From the NCBI RefSeq assembly GCF_900199205.1, contig NZ_OBMJ01000001.1:1674001-1738000 (forward strand): a stretch of 64,000 nucleotides of DNA. Reading direction: 5' to 3'. The stretch is from Streptomyces sp. 1331.2 (GTDB lineage Bacteria; Actinomycetota; Actinomycetes; Streptomycetales; Streptomycetaceae). Below, piece after piece: positions 41,861 to 51,102 of this stretch (the stretch's first letter is position 1; every line of letters begins with the position of its first letter). The position numbers were made by a program, and so were the translations under genes. The notes under the pieces were generated by a model that was not told the origin of the DNA, ran no database searches, and was given only the letters and a program-made list of their open reading frames with translations.

Positions 41861-42855
41861 CGGCGCTCGTCTCCGAGGGCGGTGGTGCGGACGGTGTCGG
41901 CGAGGAGCAGGAGCAGGCTGATGGAGGCGCCGGCCACTGCCACGACTCCGGCGACGAGGGGGGTGTCGCGGTCGGTGATGGCTCCGGCGAGGACGGCGCC
42001 GATGCCGGGATAGTTGAAGAGGGTCTCGACGACGACGGTTCCGCCCAGCAGCATGCCGGCGGAGGTGGCGATGCCGACGGCGATGGCGGGCAGGGCGCCG
42101 GGGAGCATGTGGTGGCTGAGGATGCGTCGGCGGGGCAGGCCGTCGAGGATGGCGGCCTGGACGTGGGGCAGGGCGGCCTGGTCGGCGAGGGCGCCGCGCA
42201 CGATGCGGGTGTTCCAGCCGATCTGGGGGACGGTCAGGGAGAGCAGCGGCAGGACGATCATCGTCCAGGACTCGGGTCTGCCGTCCGGGCCGGTGAGGGT
42301 GACGGCGGGCAGCCAGCCGGTCCACTGGGACAGCAGCAGGAGCAGGGCCACGGAGACGACGAACTCCGGCAGGGCGTACGCGGCGGTGGAGAGGGCGTCG
42401 ACGGCGCGGTCGGTGCGTCCGCCCGGGCGCAGGGTGGCCCAGCCGCCGAGGGCGAGGGCGCCGGCCGTGCTGACGGCGAGGGCGAGGCCGCCGAGCAGGA
42501 GGGTGTTGGGGAAGGGGCCGGCCAGGACGTCGGTGACGTGTCGGCCGCGGGCGGTGGTGCCGAGGTCGCCGGTGGGCAGGCCGGTCATCCAGTCCCGGAA
42601 GCGTTCGGCGACCGGGCGGTCCAGGCCCATGGCGGTGCGGCGGGCGGCGAGGTCGGCTGCGGTGACGCCCCGGTCGGAGGTCGCACCGGCGGCGTCGCCC
42701 GGCAGCAGTTCGACAGCGACGAAGACGGCGGCGAGCAGGACGACGAGCAGCACCAGGCGCCGTGCGGCCTGCCGGGCGACCCGGCCCGCACCGGGGAGGA
42801 TGCGGGCCGGAAGGCTTCGGAACGTCGGCGCACCCGCGGGGTGACGGGTGGTCAA
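41857..42855 (-). CDS. ABC importer permease (DppB type)
   Basis: 332 residues, about six transmembrane helices, with GDLGTTARGRHVTDVLAGPF and the ATPase-contact loop HVQAAILDGLPRRRILSHHMLP. I chose the TTG at 42855 because it overlaps the upstream TGA (TTGA) as every other junction in this operon does, and longer readings lie within the lipoprotein gene. The start is therefore less certain than the family. Confidence 0.85.
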   Translation of the reverse strand: MTTRHPAGAPTFRSLPARILPGAGRVARQAARRLVLLVVLLAAVFVAVELLPGDAAGATSDRGVTAADLAARRTAMGLDRPVAERFRDWMTGLPTGDLGTTARGRHVTDVLAGPFPNTLLLGGLALAVSTAGALALGGWATLRPGGRTDRAVDALSTAAYALPEFVVSVALLLLLSQWTGWLPAVTLTGPDGRPESWTMIVLPLLSLTVPQIGWNTRIVRGALADQAALPHVQAAILDGLPRRRILSHHMLPGALPAIAVGIATSAGMLLGGTVVVETLFNYPGIGAVLAGAITDRDTPLVAGVVAVAGASISLLLLLADTVRTTALGDERR

Positions 42856-44411
42856 CGCGCCAGCCAGGTCTTTTCGAGCTGGACGCGGCCGTAGCCGGGG
42901 AGCTTGGGCAGGTCGCGCACGGCAGCGCCGGCGAGGTCGATGCCGTCGGCCATGCCCCACAGCAGGTAGCCGGACTTGGCGAACTCGGTCTCCTGGAGCT
43001 GGTGGAGCAGCTTGCCGCGCTCGGTGGCGTCGGCGGCGCCCATGGCCTTGCGGTAGGTCTCGTCGAAGGTGGGCTCGTTCCAGCCGGACTCGTTCTGCCC
43101 GGCGTCGGAGAGCATCGTCTTGGAGGCGAAGAAGACCACCGAGTCGTTGGTGCCCCAGTAGGTGGTGTAGAGGGTGCCCTTGAGCCAGGTGGCGTCCCAG
43201 AACACCTTGGAGTCCTGCTTCACCACGTTGATCTTCACCCCGGCCTCGCGGGCCTGGGTGGCGAACAGGGTCGCGGACTCCGCGAGGCCTGCGATGTCCT
43301 CGGTGGTGATCAGGTCGTAGGTCTTGGAGGTGTCGAAGCCGGCGTCGGCGAGCAGCTGCTTGGCCTTGGCGAGGTCGCGGGTGCGCTGGGGGATGTCCTT
43401 GGCGAAGGCCGGGTCGCCGGTGCCGAGGATGTCGTTGGCGATGCTGCCGTAGCCGGAGAGGACCTGCTTGACCATGGCGTCGCGGTCGACGGCGAGCTTG
43501 AGGGCCTCGCGCACCCGCGCGTCGGCGAACGGGCCGTCGGCGGTGCGCATGACGATGGGCATCGCCATGTCGTTGGGGCGGCGCACGATCCGGACGTCCT
43601 TGCGGGCCTCGGCGGTGCGGGCGGCGACGGCGCCGACGTTGGAGGCGAGGTCGATCTGCCCGGCGAGCAGGGCGTTGGCCATGGCCTGGGGGCTCTCGAA
43701 CAGCCGGACCTCGACGGCGTCGAGGAGGACCTTGCCGCCGTACCAGTTGTCGTTGCGCACCAGGCGGGCGTTGCCGTCGCGGTACCAGTCGAGCTTGAAG
43801 GGGCCGGTGCCGGGGGCGCCGGCGATCGCGTCGTCCTTGGTGTCCTTCTTGAGGACGAAGGTGGTCAGGCGGGTGAGCAGCGGCAGGTCTGCGTTGGCGT
43901 AGTCGGAGACCAGGACGACGGTCCTGGCGTCCTCGGCCGTGATGCCCTCGGGCTGGATGCCGGGCAGGCGGCTCTTGCCGGCCGGGGTGTTGCGCAGGCG
44001 CTTGAGCGACCAGACGACGTCGTCGGCGGTGACGGGGGTGCCGTCGTGGAAGGTGGCGCCGTCGGCGAGGGTGAAGCGCCAGGTCTTGAGGTCGTCCGAG
44101 GGCTTCCAGGAGGCGGCGAGGCGGGGTGCGGTGTTGGCCGTGGCCCCGGGTATCGCGAGCGTGTCGTAGAGCAGGCTGATGATGAGGTAGTCGCTCTCGT
44201 TGGCCTGGGTGCCGTGCGGGTCACGGGTGACGGCGGAGGCCTTGCCGAGCGCGCCGACCTTCAACGTGCCTCCGGTGCGGGGCTGTTGGGAGTCCCCGCC
44301 GGAGGGGGCGGTGTCCTTGGATCCTCCCGTGCCGCTGCCGCAGGCAGCGAGTGCGCCGACCGCCCCGATGCCGGCACCGGCCCACAGCAGCTGTCGTCTG
44401 GTGACGCCCAC
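42852..44411 (-). CDS. Solute-binding lipoprotein of the ABC importer (SBP family 5)
   Basis: 519 residues. A twin-arginine-like start (TRRQLLWAG) leads to a lipobox LAAC with Cys24 as lipidation site, then a Gly/Ser linker. SBP_bac_5 features include WRFTLADGATFHDGTPVTADDVVWSLKR-type sequence (visible as FHDGTPVTADDVVWSL) and GTGPFKLDWYRDGN. Family members bind peptides, nickel chelates or opine-type metallophores. GTG 44411 follows GAGG. An IdeR/DmdR-like box lies 35 nt upstream, so expression should rise under iron starvation. Confidence 0.9.
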   Translation of the reverse strand: MGVTRRQLLWAGAGIGAVGALAACGSGTGGSKDTAPSGGDSQQPRTGGTLKVGALGKASAVTRDPHGTQANESDYLIISLLYDTLAIPGATANTAPRLAASWKPSDDLKTWRFTLADGATFHDGTPVTADDVVWSLKRLRNTPAGKSRLPGIQPEGITAEDARTVVLVSDYANADLPLLTRLTTFVLKKDTKDDAIAGAPGTGPFKLDWYRDGNARLVRNDNWYGGKVLLDAVEVRLFESPQAMANALLAGQIDLASNVGAVAARTAEARKDVRIVRRPNDMAMPIVMRTADGPFADARVREALKLAVDRDAMVKQVLSGYGSIANDILGTGDPAFAKDIPQRTRDLAKAKQLLADAGFDTSKTYDLITTEDIAGLAESATLFATQAREAGVKINVVKQDSKVFWDATWLKGTLYTTYWGTNDSVVFFASKTMLSDAGQNESGWNEPTFDETYRKAMGAADATERGKLLHQLQETEFAKSGYLLWGMADGIDLAGAAVRDLPKLPGYGRVQLEKTWLAR

Positions 44412-44445
44412 GTTCGATCCTCGTTTCGGGTCATACTCGATGTGC

Positions 44446-44464
44446 TTAGGTTTACCTATCCTAA
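44446..44464. promoter_or_regulatory. IdeR/DmdR iron box 1
   Basis: TTAGGTTTACCTATCCTAA matches the actinobacterial iron box TTAGGTTAGSCTAACCTAA at 16 of 19 positions. It is 35 nt ahead of the lipoprotein gene, where bound repressor would block transcription when iron is plentiful. Confidence 0.75.
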
Positions 44465-44616
44465 GTTTCAGTCAGGGCGCAAGCCGCCGGACGGGGCGCA
44501 CCACCCTCCCGGCCATGCGCCCCTCATTCCACAAAGTTCCTCCTGGACAGGCAGGTTGGCCCTGCGCGGCACATGCGCCGCCACCGGGAACCGGCCACGC
44601 AAACGGAGACATCCAG

Positions 44617-44635
44617 TCAGGTAAGGCTTGCCTTA
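44617..44635. promoter_or_regulatory. IdeR/DmdR iron box 2
   Basis: TCAGGTAAGGCTTGCCTTA matches the same consensus at 14 of 19 and holds the near-perfect dyad TAAGGC-TT-GCCTTA. It faces the oxygenase operon, about 155 nt before its start. The rest of the 378-nt divergent gap (44412-44789) shows no gene. Confidence 0.65.
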
Positions 44636-44789
44636 GTTCGGAGTCGTTGTTACCTTTCCTGTCGTCCGGCCGTTCGAGCCGCCCCGGACCACGCCCCACG
44701 CGAAGCTCCCGCCGCCGTCCCGCACCGGCGCGGTGATGCCACGTGCCCGCGGCCCCTCTTCTCCCCTCCTGTCCCCGGAAGGCCCCACC

Positions 44790-45779
44790 GTGCCCACCTG
44801 CCCTGCCCCGGTACGCCGCCTCGACACCGCCGCCGCGGAGGAACTCACCACCACCGCCGCCAAGCTGCTGGCCTTCCACGGTTCCGCGACCAGCCCCGCC
44901 CTGCTGGCCGACCTGCCCGTCGTGTGTGCCCGGTTCAGCGAGCCGCTGCGCCGTCAGCTGCGCCCCGTCGACACCGCCGACGGCCTGTTCGTGCTCCGCG
45001 GTCTGGACATCGACGACGCCGAGCTCGGCCCCACTCCCGGTCACTGGTCGACCGTCGCCGACGCCGGTGCGGTGTGGGACGTCGCACTCCTGCTGGTTTC
45101 CACGCTGATGGGCACACCGATCGCCTGGGACGGCCAGCAGGACGGCCGGTTCGTGCACAACATCGTTCCCTCCCCCGGCCACGAGAGCGAGCAGACCGGC
45201 GCGTCCAGCTCGGTTCTGCTCACCCCGCACACCGAGGACGCCTTCCACCCGGGCCGCGCGCACCTGCTGCTGCTGTGCTGCATGCGCAACCACGACAACA
45301 TCGCCACCACCGCCGCCAGCGTGCGGCTGACCGAGCTCGCGCAGGCCGACCTGGAGCAGCTGAAGCGGCCCGTCGCACCGATCCTGCCCGACGACGCCTA
45401 CGAGCAGGCCCGGAAGTTCGGCGGCCGGCCCGCGCCGGTCCCCACCCTCTTCGACTCGCCCGAGGGCCTGACCATGCGCTACGACCCGGCCTACACCCCG
45501 CTGGAGGGAACCGACCAGGCGTGGCGCGAGGCCTACGGGCGCCTCGGCGAGGAGCTGGCCCGCGTCTCGGTCGCGGTGAGCCTGGAGCCGGGTGACGTCC
45601 TCGTCGTCGACAACGACATCGTCGTCCACGGACGCGTCCCCTTCCAGGCCCGCTACGACGGCACCGACCGCTGGCTCAAGCGCGCCTCGGTGCGCGTCGA
45701 GGACCGCCCCACCCGCCCGCTCGCCGAGCACGACGAACACGGCTACGGCCAGGCCGCCCTCACCGCCTGGGCCGCCTGA
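44790..45779 (+). CDS. Clavaminate synthase-like Fe(II)/2-oxoglutarate oxygenase
   Basis: 329 residues. LTPHTEDAFHPGRAHLLLL carries the HxE metal pair, and VVHGRVPFQARYDGTDRWLK carries the distal His and the 2-oxoglutarate Arg, as in VioC/AsnO/GilOx-type amino acid hydroxylases. It should hydroxylate a free amino acid or the assembled chelator. GTG 44790 follows GGAAGG; an ATG at 44733 would give a longer, atypical N-terminus. First gene of the iron-box-controlled plus-strand operon. Confidence 0.82.
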   Translation: MPTCPAPVRRLDTAAAEELTTTAAKLLAFHGSATSPALLADLPVVCARFSEPLRRQLRPVDTADGLFVLRGLDIDDAELGPTPGHWSTVADAGAVWDVALLLVSTLMGTPIAWDGQQDGRFVHNIVPSPGHESEQTGASSSVLLTPHTEDAFHPGRAHLLLLCCMRNHDNIATTAASVRLTELAQADLEQLKRPVAPILPDDAYEQARKFGGRPAPVPTLFDSPEGLTMRYDPAYTPLEGTDQAWREAYGRLGEELARVSVAVSLEPGDVLVVDNDIVVHGRVPFQARYDGTDRWLKRASVRVEDRPTRPLAEHDEHGYGQAALTAWAA

Positions 45780-45824
45780 ACCACCGCCACCGACGCCGCC
45801 TCACCACCTCGAAAGGGCCCCCTC

Positions 45825-46814
45825 ATGGACCGGGACGACACCACCCTGCGCGTACTGTCCACCAGCGACCTCGCCGGCCTGGACATCACCCTCGCCGACG
45901 TCGTCGACACCGTCGAACAGGCCTACCGCACCCTGGCCGCCGGCCAGTCCGACAACCCCCGCAAGCTCACCGTCAAGCCCGCCGACGGCCACTCCGTCTC
46001 CTACGCCATGCTCGGGCGCGACGGCGTGCGCAACGTCGTCGCGATCAAGACCTCGTACAAGCACGGCCTGCACGAGAGCCGCGAGAACCAGCACTACTAC
46101 ACGACGCTGACCATCTACGACGACGTCACCGGCCTGCCCGTGGCGATGATGGACTGCTCCCGCATCGGCTCCCTGCGCACCCCGGCCGTCTCCGCGCTGC
46201 TGGCCCGCGAGTGCGCCACCCCCGAGGCCTCGACCGCGCTGGTCATCGGCACCGGCACCCAGGGCCGCCTCGCCCTGCCGTTCCTGCTCACCACCCTGCC
46301 GAAGCTGGAACGCCTGCTGCTGTCCGGCACCCACCCCGACGGCATCGCCGCCGTCCGCGCCGAACTCGCCCGCCACTTCCCCGACCGCGAGATCGAGCTG
46401 GTCACCGACCTCAGGGCCGCCGCCCGCGACGCCGACGTCATCGTCGCCACCGCCGGCGCCCACACCCCGGCCGCCGTCGAGGCCGACTGGCTGAGGCCCG
46501 GCGCGGTGTCGATACTCGTCGGCCACGGCCTCGCCCCCTCCACGCTCCACCGCGCGGACCGGGTGATCGCCACCAGCGAGGCCCAGATGCGGGTCACCGG
46601 CACCGACATGGCCGACGCGGACGGCAACCTCCCGGCCGTCGACCTGGAGCTGCCCGTCGTCATCTCCGGCGTCTCCAAGGCCCGCACCGCCCCCGAGCAG
46701 CGGATCTTCGCCTACAACAGCGGACTCGTCGTCACCGACATCGCACTGGGCCACCGCTTCGCCCAGCTCGCCACCGACCAGAACCTCGGCACCGAGGTGG
46801 CCCTGTGGCGCTGA
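45825..46814 (+). CDS. Ornithine cyclodeaminase/SbnB-like NAD-dependent enzyme
   Basis: 329 residues of the OCD/mu-crystallin family: RKLTVKPADGHSVSYAMLG at the substrate side, IKTSYKHGLHESRENQHY (Lys and Arg contacts), GSLRTPAVSALLAREC and a Rossmann loop VIGTGTQGRLALPFL. In staphyloferrin B synthesis SbnB oxidatively cleaves the SbnA adduct to give 2,3-diaminopropionate. Its partner here is the SbnA-like gene two positions downstream, so the same chemistry is likely. Its end overlaps the decarboxylase start by 10 nt. Confidence 0.85.
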   Translation: MDRDDTTLRVLSTSDLAGLDITLADVVDTVEQAYRTLAAGQSDNPRKLTVKPADGHSVSYAMLGRDGVRNVVAIKTSYKHGLHESRENQHYYTTLTIYDDVTGLPVAMMDCSRIGSLRTPAVSALLARECATPEASTALVIGTGTQGRLALPFLLTTLPKLERLLLSGTHPDGIAAVRAELARHFPDREIELVTDLRAAARDADVIVATAGAHTPAAVEADWLRPGAVSILVGHGLAPSTLHRADRVIATSEAQMRVTGTDMADADGNLPAVDLELPVVISGVSKARTAPEQRIFAYNSGLVVTDIALGHRFAQLATDQNLGTEVALWR

Positions 46815-48139
46815 CCCTGCCCGCCCACCCCGACCCGCTCGCCGAGCGCCTGCACACCAGCGGCCTGCTCCACGAACTCGCCCACGGCCTCGGCGGCCCC
46901 TTCCACTACCTGCTGCCCGAACGCTTCGACGCCAACCTGGCCGACTTCCGCGCCGCCCTCGCCGAGGCCGCCGTCGAAGGCCGCGTCTACTACGCCAAGA
47001 AGGCCAACAAGGCCTCGGTCCTCATCGACCGCTGCGCCGCCGCGGGCGCCGGAGTCGACGTCGCCTCGCTCGGCGAGCTGCGCGAGGCCCTGGGACACGG
47101 CGTACGCGGCGAGGACCTCGTCGTCACCGGCCCCGCCAAGTCCGGGCAGCTGCTGGACGTGGCCGTGCGGCAGGGCGCGCTGATCGCCGTCGACGCCCTC
47201 GACGAACTGGAGCGCCTCCTCGCCCGCGCGGACCACCGTCCCGCCCGAGTACTGCTGCGCCGCCACCCGCCCTCCCAGCGCCGCAGCCGCTTCGGACTCG
47301 ACGACGCCCAGCTGCACGAGGCGCTGGGGCGGTGCGCCGAAGCCGGCGACGCCGTCCGGATGGAGGGGTTCAGCTTCCACCTCTCCGGCTACGAGATCCA
47401 GGAACGCGCCGACCTCGCCGGCGACCTCGTCGAACTCTGCCTCAAGGCCCGGACGCTGGGCCTGCAGGCGGACCGGATCAGCATCGGCGGCGGCTTCCCC
47501 GTCGACTACGTCCCGGCCGACGCCTGGGACACCTTCCTCGCCGAGAACGACGCAGCGCACTACCACGGCCACAAGTCCTTCGCCGCAAGCGACTTCTACC
47601 CCTACCACTCCCCCGTCGCAGGCGCCGACGCGCTGCGCGCGATCCTCGCCGCCCGTCCGGACGGATCGGGGGCGAGCCTGGCAGAGCGCCTGCGCCAGGC
47701 CGGGGTGATGCTGCTGCTGGAGCCCGGCCGCGCGCTGCTGGACCGGGCGGGATCCTCGGTCTTCCGCATCCAGGGCGTCAAGGACCGCACCGGGTACGGC
47801 ATCGTCACCGTCGACGGCACCAGCCTCAGCCTGTCCGAGCAGTGGTTCAACAGCGAGTACCTGCCCGAACCCGTCCTGCTGACCCGGGGCGACCGCGAGG
47901 ACGGCCCGTACGAGGCCTGCGTCGGCGGCGCGAGCTGCCTGGACTCCGACCTGCTGACCTGGCGCAAGGTCCCCTTCCCGGCCCGGCCGGCGGTCGGTGA
48001 CCTCCTCGTCTACCCCAACACCGCGGGCTACCAGATGGATTCCAACGAATCCCCCTTCCACGAGCTGCCGTTGCCGCCGAAGATCGTCATCGACCACCCC
48101 CACGAGAGCAGCCGACCCCGCTGGCGCCTCGACCGCTGA
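46805..48139 (+). CDS. PLP-dependent decarboxylase (fold type III, SbnH/DapDC-like)
   Basis: 444 residues. The PLP lysine is in VYYAKKANKA (Lys66), with FSFHLSGYEIQ, SIGGGFPVDY (phosphate loop), LLLEPGRALLD and the dimer-interface Cys in VGGASCLDSD. It belongs with diaminopimelate/ornithine decarboxylases and SbnH, which decarboxylates a citryl-diaminopropionate intermediate. Here it could act on diaminopropionate or an adduct, giving an ethylenediamine unit. GTG 46805 overlaps the preceding gene by 10 nt. Confidence 0.82.
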   Translation: MALTLPAHPDPLAERLHTSGLLHELAHGLGGPFHYLLPERFDANLADFRAALAEAAVEGRVYYAKKANKASVLIDRCAAAGAGVDVASLGELREALGHGVRGEDLVVTGPAKSGQLLDVAVRQGALIAVDALDELERLLARADHRPARVLLRRHPPSQRRSRFGLDDAQLHEALGRCAEAGDAVRMEGFSFHLSGYEIQERADLAGDLVELCLKARTLGLQADRISIGGGFPVDYVPADAWDTFLAENDAAHYHGHKSFAASDFYPYHSPVAGADALRAILAARPDGSGASLAERLRQAGVMLLLEPGRALLDRAGSSVFRIQGVKDRTGYGIVTVDGTSLSLSEQWFNSEYLPEPVLLTRGDREDGPYEACVGGASCLDSDLLTWRKVPFPARPAVGDLLVYPNTAGYQMDSNESPFHELPLPPKIVIDHPHESSRPRWRLDR

Positions 48140-48196
48140 CCCTGCCCTGACCGACCGCCCCGTCCGCACTGCCCCACCCCCACGGAGCCACACGCC

Positions 48197-49227
48197 ATGA
48201 CCGACGCCCTGACCCGCCCCCCGGTGGTCAGCCGGATCTCCGACCTCATCGGCTACACCCCGCTGTTCGAACTCGCCCGAGCCGACAACGGCGCCCGCCT
48301 GCTGCTGAAACTGGAGATGTTCAACCCCACCGGCAGCGCGAAGATCCGCATGGCCCGCCAGATGGTCCTCGACGCCGAGGAACGCGGCGAACTGCGCGAG
48401 GGCGGCCACATCATCGAGTCCACCTCCGGCAACACCGGCCTCGGCCTGGCCGTCGTCGCCGCCGAGCGCGGCTACCGCTTCACCGCCGTCGTCGACAACC
48501 ACGCCGCCGCCGACAAACTGCGCGGCATGAGGGCCATGGGCACCGAACTCGTCTACGTCGACGCCGACACCGACGGCGAGGAACTCCACACCGCCGCCCG
48601 CGAGGAACTCGCCGAGGACATGGCCCGCGGCAAGGACAACACCTTCTTCACCGAGCAGCACAACAACCCCAGCAACGCCGTCGGCTACCACGCCGTCGGC
48701 CGCGAGATCGCCCAGGCCCTCGACAACCGGGTCGACGTGCTGATCGGCGCCGTCGGCACCGGCGGCGGACTGTGCGGCACCGCCAGGGAGTTGAAGAAGA
48801 GCGTCCCGGACGTGACCGTCGTCGGCGTCGAGCCCAAGGGCTCCATCGCCTTCGGCCCGCCCGCCCACGACTACTACCAGTCCGGCACCGGCACCCCGAA
48901 GGCGCCACCATCGGCCTGCTCGTCGACTACGACCTCATCGACGAGGGGGTGAAGGTCGGCGACGTCGAGGCCTTCGCCACCGCCCGCGCCGTCGCCCGCC
49001 GCACCGGTCTGCTGATCGGCGGCTCCGCGGGCGGCGTCGTGTACGAGGCACTGGACCGGCTGCCCCGGCTCGCTCCCGACACCGTTGTGGTCGCCTTCAT
49101 CAATGACGGGGGCGAGAAGTACATGGACACCGTCTTCAACGACGACTGGATGACCGCCCGCGACCTCCTCGACCCGACGGTCGAAGCCGGGATCGACGAG
49201 ACGCTGACCAAACTCCGCAGGAACTGA
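48197..49227 (+). CDS. Cysteine synthase/SbnA-like PLP enzyme, broken by one frameshift
   Basis: 343 residues if one C is restored at 48894-48897. Lys49 in MFNPTGSAKIRMA is the PLP lysine, ESTSGNTGLGLAVVAAERG the substrate loop, GAVGTGGGLCGTA the phosphate loop, and INDGGEKYMDTVF the C-terminal end. In the raw sequence the first frame runs 48197-48952 and the conserved tail (GATIGLLVDYDLIDEG) continues in another frame. It should catalyse beta-replacement on O-phosphoserine or a similar donor. It works with the OCD-like enzyme. ATG 48197 follows GGAG. Confidence 0.82.
48894..48897 (+). other. Single-base frameshift in SbnA-like gene
   Basis: The run CCCC in GGCACCCCGAAGGCGCC should be CCCCC to read GTPEGATIG, the usual sequence at this place in the family. 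With one C missing the frame ends at 48952. It could be a sequencing error or a real inactivating change. Confidence 0.8.
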
Positions 49228-49235
49228 GCCTCACC

Positions 49236-50657
49236 ATGCAGCAGTTGACCACCCTCGCCCGCGACGGCCGCGCCCTCGCCGTCCTCGCCGTCCCGCTCGC
49301 CCTGACCCAGCTCGCCCAGGTCGCCCTCACCACCACCGACACCGTCATGATGGGCGCCCTCGGCACCGAGGCCCTCGCCGCCGGCGGCCTCGCCCTGGTC
49401 GTCTTCAACCAGCTGCGCACCATGGGCGTCGGCCTCGTCACCTCCGTCGGCAACCAGGTCGCGGCCGCCGCCGCCCGAGCCGAACAGGCCGAGCACCCCG
49501 ACAAGGACACCGAGACCGGCGACAGCGAGGAAGTACGCGCCCTGGTGAGGGCGGCCATGGCCGTCGCCACCCTCGCCGGCCTCGTGGGAGCCGTCCTCAT
49601 GGTCCTCATCGGGCAGGCCGCCACCTTCCTCGGCCAGGACGCGGACGTCGCCCACCGTGCCCAGGGCATGCTCGCCGCCCTGGCGCCGGGACTGCTGCCC
49701 TGCCTCTGGTTCCAGGCGATCCGCCAGTTCACCGTCGGCATGCGCCGACCGCAGGCCCTGCTGCGGATCACCATCGCCTCCGTCGCGATCAACGCCGCAC
49801 TCAACTGGGTCTTCATCCACGGCACCTGGGGCCTGCCCAAGCTCGGCCTCACCGGCATCGGGGTGGCCACCAGCAGCGTCTACCTGCTCTCCTTCCTCGC
49901 CCTCTACGCCTCCGCCCGCCGCGACCCCCAGCTGGCACCCCTGCTCAGCCTGGACTTCTGGCGCGCCGATGCCCCCACCGTGCGCCGCCTGCTCGGCCTC
50001 GGCACCCCGATCGCCGCCACCTACGGTTCCGAGGCCGGCTTCTTCTCCGTCACCGCCCTGCTCGCCGGCAGCTTCGGCGCCGCCGCCCTCGCCGCCCACA
50101 CCGCCGTCAACCAGCTGATCTACATCGTCTTCCAGGTCGCCGTCGGCCTCTCCCACGCCGCCTCCATCAACGTCAGCCGCGAACTCGCCCTCGGCGAGTA
50201 CACCGCCGCCCGCCGGATCAAGAACACCGCCCTCGCCTGCGGTGCCGTCGTCACCGCCCTCGTCGGCATCGCCTACCTCGCCGTCCCCGACCTCGTCCTG
50301 CGGCCCTACTTCGACCCCGACACAGCCACCGACCAGCAGGGCCTGCACATCGCCACCGGCCTCCTCGCCGTCGTCGCCGTGCTCCAGTTCTTCGACTGCG
50401 CCCAGAACATCGGCGTCGGCCTGCTCCGCGGCCTCGACGACACCAAGAGCGGCTTCCGCATCACCCTCATCGGCTACTGGCTCGTCGGCCTGCCCGCCGC
50501 CTGGCTCCTCGCCTACCCCCTCGGCGGCGAAACCCGCGGCCTGTGGCTCGGCCTGCTCATCGGACTCGCCACCACCGCCGTCCTCCTGCTGCGCCGCTAC
50601 GGCCTCGCCCTCACCGCCAGGGCAGCCACGGTTCCCGAGCCGGCCGTCACCGGCTGA
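49236..50657 (+). CDS. MATE-family efflux protein
   Basis: 473 residues, about twelve transmembrane helices, with typical MATE features (LTTTDTVMMGALGTEALAA in helix 1-2; AAHTAVNQLIYIVFQVAVGLSHA-type sequence in the second half). Starts 8 nt after the SbnA-like stop, so it is in the same operon. It is the obvious exporter of the molecule made by the four enzymes upstream, as the ABC system opposite is the importer. A GC hairpin follows at 50679. Confidence 0.88.
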   Translation: MQQLTTLARDGRALAVLAVPLALTQLAQVALTTTDTVMMGALGTEALAAGGLALVVFNQLRTMGVGLVTSVGNQVAAAAARAEQAEHPDKDTETGDSEEVRALVRAAMAVATLAGLVGAVLMVLIGQAATFLGQDADVAHRAQGMLAALAPGLLPCLWFQAIRQFTVGMRRPQALLRITIASVAINAALNWVFIHGTWGLPKLGLTGIGVATSSVYLLSFLALYASARRDPQLAPLLSLDFWRADAPTVRRLLGLGTPIAATYGSEAGFFSVTALLAGSFGAAALAAHTAVNQLIYIVFQVAVGLSHAASINVSRELALGEYTAARRIKNTALACGAVVTALVGIAYLAVPDLVLRPYFDPDTATDQQGLHIATGLLAVVAVLQFFDCAQNIGVGLLRGLDDTKSGFRITLIGYWLVGLPAAWLLAYPLGGETRGLWLGLLIGLATTAVLLLRRYGLALTARAATVPEPAVTG

Positions 50658-50678
50658 ACCGCGCCTCGCTCCACACCC

Positions 50679-50711
50679 GGGGGCCGGTCCAGCGCGACCG
50701 GACCGGCCCCC
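50679..50711. terminator. Terminator hairpin after MATE gene
   Basis: Arms 50679-50690 and 50700-50711 pair perfectly over 12 bp with a 9-nt loop, 21 nt after the MATE stop. It closes the metallophore operon. Confidence 0.8.
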
Positions 50712-51102
50712 ACGGCCCGGAGATGGTCGAGGACGCAGTCCGCGCCCTGCTCTCCGGTGTGTCCCACGCCGCCCTCAACGGCTCCGGTGATCTCCGGGAA
50801 TGCCGTGCTGCAGCTTTCCGAAAGCCCGTCCTGCTCCGTTCCGTGCGCGCTTGAGTGCGGATCGCGGCACGATGAAACGGCCGGACTGTTTCGGGTCGGG
50901 ACAGGCTCGGAGCCGCTGCGCCCCACGCACGGCCGGTCCTGCGCTACCACCCTTGATCCGGAGGAATGGCGATGTCCCCCCAGCCGTTGGCCAAGCCGTT
51001 GCCCGTCTACCTGAACGACCACCCGACCGGGGCGGTCAGCGCCGCCGTCGGTGCCCACCGGCCCGGTACGGAGCGGCCTGGCGCCGGCTCGGGCACCTCC
51101 CG
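50712..51102. other. 391-nt gap before the CinA-like gene
   Basis: Lower-GC patches such as cgatgaaacggccggactg around 50868-50886 suggest promoter sequence for the next gene. I see no coding frame with recognisable sequence, no hairpin and no RNA gene. Confidence 0.4.

Noticed and set aside
46712..48868. A 718-codon minus-strand frame opposite the decarboxylase and SbnA-like genes
   Set aside because: Gly/Val/Asp-rich shadow without motifs; the sense genes have catalytic lysines and family loops.
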